DNA of 8,518 bases from NCBI GenBank assembly GCA_002413455.1, contig DHXA01000068.1:1-8518 (forward strand), read 5' to 3'. Below, in pieces: positions 6,742-8,518 of this stretch. This DNA comes from Rhodanobacter sp. UBA5168 (GTDB lineage: Bacteria; Pseudomonadota; Gammaproteobacteria; Xanthomonadales; Rhodanobacteraceae). Position numbers and translations under genes: made by a program. How positions within the stretch are numbered: position 1 is the first letter of the stretch; each line of letters starts with the position of its first letter. The notes below the pieces were generated by a model, which did no database searches, was not told where the DNA came from, and saw nothing but the letters and a program-made list of their open reading frames with translations.

Positions 6742-7388
6742 GTGCTATCGACGCCACCGGCAAGCCGCTCGAAGGCACCTTGTTCGTGGTCGCCGCGCCT
6801 TCGGGTGCGGGCAAGTCCACCTTGGTCAATGCGCTGCTCGAGCGCGAGCCGGCGATCTCGCTGTCGGTGTCGCACACCACCCGGCCGCCGCGCGCCGGCG
6901 AGTTGTACGGGCGGCATTATTACTTCGTCGAGCGCGAACAGTTCGAGCGCGAGATCGCCGAAAGCATCTTTCTGGAACACGCCGAAGTGCACGGCAATCT
7001 CTACGGCACCTCGCGGGCATCCGTGCAGGAACTGTTGGCGCAGGGCCGCGATGTGTTGCTGGAGATCGACTGGCAGGGCGCCGAGCAGATCCGCCGCAGC
7101 AAACCCGATTGCGTCAGCGTGTTCATCCTGCCGCCGTCGCGGGCCGAACTGGAGCGTCGCCTGCGCGGGCGTGGCTCGGATGCGCCCGAGGTGATCGAGC
7201 GCCGCCTGCGCAATTCGCGCGGCGAGATCGCCCACGCGCACGAGTTTGATTACATCCTGGTCAACGATGTTTTCGACCAGGCGTTGGCCGACCTGCAGGC
7301 GATCGTGCGGGCGGTACGCCTGCGCAGCGCGCTGCAGGGGCCGCGGCACGAGGCGTTGATCGCCGAGCTGCTGGCGGCCGAAACCTGA
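6738..7388 (+). CDS. gmk: Guanylate kinase
   Basis: This 216-residue protein is guanylate kinase, which makes GDP from GMP and ATP and is essential for GTP, dGTP and (p)ppGpp supply. The P-loop is APSGAGKST (20-28). The GMP-binding region follows: SVSHTTRPPRAGE (43-55), YYF (61-63), FLEHAEVHGNLYGT (78-91). DVLLEIDWQGAEQI (105-118) is the conserved strand after the GMP domain, and the arginine-rich lid lies at about 134-161 (SRAELERRLRGRG and RRLRNSRGEI). It is slightly longer at the N-terminus (about 10 residues) than E. coli Gmk (207). Its ATG overlaps the yicC TGA (ATGA, 6738-6741) with only a weak AGG about 14 bases upstream, so translational coupling to yicC is likely. The gene is usually followed by rpoZ and spoT in gammaproteobacteria; here mlaF follows after 79 bp. 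Confidence 0.97.
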   Translation: MSAIDATGKPLEGTLFVVAAPSGAGKSTLVNALLEREPAISLSVSHTTRPPRAGELYGRHYYFVEREQFEREIAESIFLEHAEVHGNLYGTSRASVQELLAQGRDVLLEIDWQGAEQIRRSKPDCVSVFILPPSRAELERRLRGRGSDAPEVIERRLRNSRGEIAHAHEFDYILVNDVFDQALADLQAIVRAVRLRSALQGPRHEALIAELLAAET

Positions 7389-7467
7389 ACCGACGGCTGC
7401 GCGTCGCGCATGGTCTTCGAACGGCGCTTCCGCTACCTTGTCCGCTTCCCCGAAGCCTGTGCCAACT
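7389..7467 (+). other. Gap between gmk and mlaF
   Basis: This 79-bp gap separates the gmk stop from the preferred mlaF start. It contains one short hairpin-like inverted repeat (CGACG at 7391-7395 and CGTCG at 7402-7406, six-base loop) with no T-run after it, so it is not an intrinsic terminator. I see no clear sigma-70 promoter and no strong Shine-Dalgarno. Read-through from gmk or an unrecognised promoter would both fit. Confidence 0.4.
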
Positions 7468-8304
7468 ATGACCGATTCCGTTCGTGCCACGCCTGATGAC
7501 GCCACCCTGGTGCGGATCCGTGGACTGACCACGGTGCTGAACGGCAAGGTCATCTTCGACGCGCTGGACCTGGATATTCCGCGCGGCAAGATCACCTCGA
7601 TCATGGGGCCCAGCGGCACCGGCAAGACTACCCTGCTCAAGCACATCACCGGCCAGATGCATGCCGATGCCGGCAGCATCCTGGTCAACGGCGAGAGCGT
7701 CGCCGGAATGTCGCGCGAACAGCTGTACAAGATGCGCGAGGGGGTGGGCTACCTGTTCCAGAATTCGGCCCTGCTGACCGATTTCGACGTGTTCGAGAAC
7801 GTGGCGTTTCCGCTGCGCCAGCACACCCGCTTGCCGGAGGTGCTGATCCGCAACCTGGTGCTGATGAAACTGCAGGCGGTGGGCCTGCGTGGCGCCGCCC
7901 GGCTGATGCCGAACGAGCTGTCCGGTGGCATGGCGCGGCGGGTGGCGCTGGCGCGGGCGATCGTGTTCGACCCGATGCTGATCCTCTACGACGAACCGTT
8001 CGTCGGGCTCGATCCGGTGGCACTGAACCAGGTGCTGAAATTGATCCTCACGCTCAACCGCACGCTCGGCATCACCAGCGTGCTGGTGTCGCACGAACTG
8101 GCTGCCGTGCAGCAGATCGCCGATCACGTGATGCTGTTGTCCAACGGCAAGGTGGTGGCTCAGGGCGATCCGAAAACCATCGCCAGCGATGGTTCGGCCT
8201 GGACCCGGCAGTTCTTCGGTGGCGAGGCTGACGGCCCGATTCCGTTCCGCTATCCGGCGGGCGACTATGCGACCGAACTGGGTTTTGCCGGGACGAAGGA
8301 ATGA
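7468..8304 (+). CDS. mlaF: Phospholipid ABC transporter ATP-binding protein MlaF
   Basis: From the ATG at 7468 this is a 278-residue ABC ATPase: Walker A GPSGTGKT (47-54), Q-loop Q98 (LFQNSAL), signature LSGGM (151-155), Walker B LILYDEP with E176, and H-loop H209 (VLVSHE). It is MlaF rather than a generic ATPase because it keeps the segments FPLRQHT, MKLQAVGLRGAARLMP.ELSGGMARR and the C-terminal tail DGPIPFRYPAGDY (255-267), nearly identical to what I recall of E. coli MlaF (ADGPVPFRYPAGDY). In E. coli that tail contacts MlaB. The protein powers the inner-membrane MlaFEDB complex, which moves phospholipids between the inner membrane and the periplasmic carrier MlaC and so preserves outer-membrane lipid asymmetry. 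The frame is open upstream to a TTG at 7438 and a GTG at 7459; no candidate has a strong Shine-Dalgarno, and ATG gives the usual family N-terminus. Its TGA overlaps the mlaE ATG. Confidence 0.94.
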   Translation: MTDSVRATPDDATLVRIRGLTTVLNGKVIFDALDLDIPRGKITSIMGPSGTGKTTLLKHITGQMHADAGSILVNGESVAGMSREQLYKMREGVGYLFQNSALLTDFDVFENVAFPLRQHTRLPEVLIRNLVLMKLQAVGLRGAARLMPNELSGGMARRVALARAIVFDPMLILYDEPFVGLDPVALNQVLKLILTLNRTLGITSVLVSHELAAVQQIADHVMLLSNGKVVAQGDPKTIASDGSAWTRQFFGGEADGPIPFRYPAGDYATELGFAGTKE

Positions 8305-8518
8305 ACCAGCACGTACCGCAAAGCAACAATGTGGTGACCCAATCGCTGACCCAGATCGGCGATTGCGGCCTGTTCCTGCTGACCCTGCTGGCAGCGATCC
8401 CTCGCAGTTTCCGCTACGTGCGCGAGACGATCCGCCAACTGTGGTTCGTGGGCGCGATGAGCCTGACCATCATCATGGTCTGCGGCCTGTTCGTCGGCAT
8501 GGTGCTGATGCTGCAGCT
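8301..8518 (+). CDS. mlaE: Phospholipid ABC transporter permease MlaE, N-terminal part, cut by window end
   Basis: Seventy-two complete codons are present. The protein begins MNQHVPQSNN, has a hydrophobic N-terminal helix (about 22-34, CGLFLLTLLAAIP), then RETIRQLWFVGAMSLTIIMV and CGLFVGMVLMLQ (41-72), which resembles E. coli MlaE ([21 protein letters not shown] and IGMVLGLQ). This is the integral-membrane permease of the Mla complex. The ATG overlaps the mlaF stop (ATGA, 8301-8304). The purine run AAGGA (8296-8300) abuts the ATG and is too close for a normal Shine-Dalgarno, so initiation is probably by coupling to mlaF. The rest of the operon (mlaD, mlaC, mlaB expected) would lie to the right of the window. 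Confidence 0.93.
   Translation, partial: MNQHVPQSNNVVTQSLTQIGDCGLFLLTLLAAIPRSFRYVRETIRQLWFVGAMSLTIIMVCGLFVGMVLMLQ

Noticed and set aside
7391..7406. Short inverted repeat after the gmk stop as a possible terminator
   Set aside because: The stem is only 5 bp and there is no T-run after it.
5967..7730. 587-codon open frame on the minus strand across yicC, gmk and the start of mlaF
   Set aside because: It is antisense to three well-identified genes. Its composition is rich in Ser, Arg and Gln, and it changes character where it passes from one gene to the next, as expected of a shadow frame.

Overview
The window reads as chromosomal DNA of a high-GC gammaproteobacterium (about two thirds G+C by eye), most likely in the Xanthomonadales (Rhodanobacter/Dyella-like). 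This placement is inferred from base composition, from a PepQ-type prolidase and a YicC/MlaF/MlaE set that resemble the gammaproteobacterial versions, and from gene order. It was not confirmed by any search. I see no mobile element, phage, CRISPR array, tRNA or rRNA.

Layout. Positions 1-5788 are all on the minus strand and read, in transcription order: rph (RNase PH), rdgB (ITP/XTP pyrophosphatase), hemW (heme chaperone), a 759-residue DUF1631 protein, a 115-residue PilZ protein, and the N-terminal third of pepQ (cut by the window start). Spacing is 5 bp between rph and rdgB, a 4-bp ATGA overlap between rdgB and hemW, 77 bp between hemW and DUF1631, another ATGA overlap between DUF1631 and pilZ, and 184 bp between pilZ and pepQ. 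A compact 89-bp divergent region (5789-5877) separates this run from the plus-strand genes yicC, gmk, mlaF and mlaE (cut by the window end). yicC/gmk and mlaF/mlaE are also joined by ATGA overlaps, while a 79-bp gap lies between gmk and mlaF.

How the genes work together. rph and yicC, two RNA-processing nucleases, are divergently arranged as in E. coli. rdgB (removal of non-canonical purine nucleotides) and gmk (GMP to GDP) are nucleotide housekeeping. mlaF and mlaE begin a phospholipid-transport (Mla) operon that acts on outer-membrane lipid asymmetry. The least explained part is the coupled pair DUF1631-pilZ: the PilZ protein keeps both c-di-GMP-binding motifs, and the DUF1631 protein is a large, mostly helical protein with a C-terminal beta-rich module that may be PilZ-like. 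This is the best candidate for undescribed biology here. The rest of the window is ordinary core genome.
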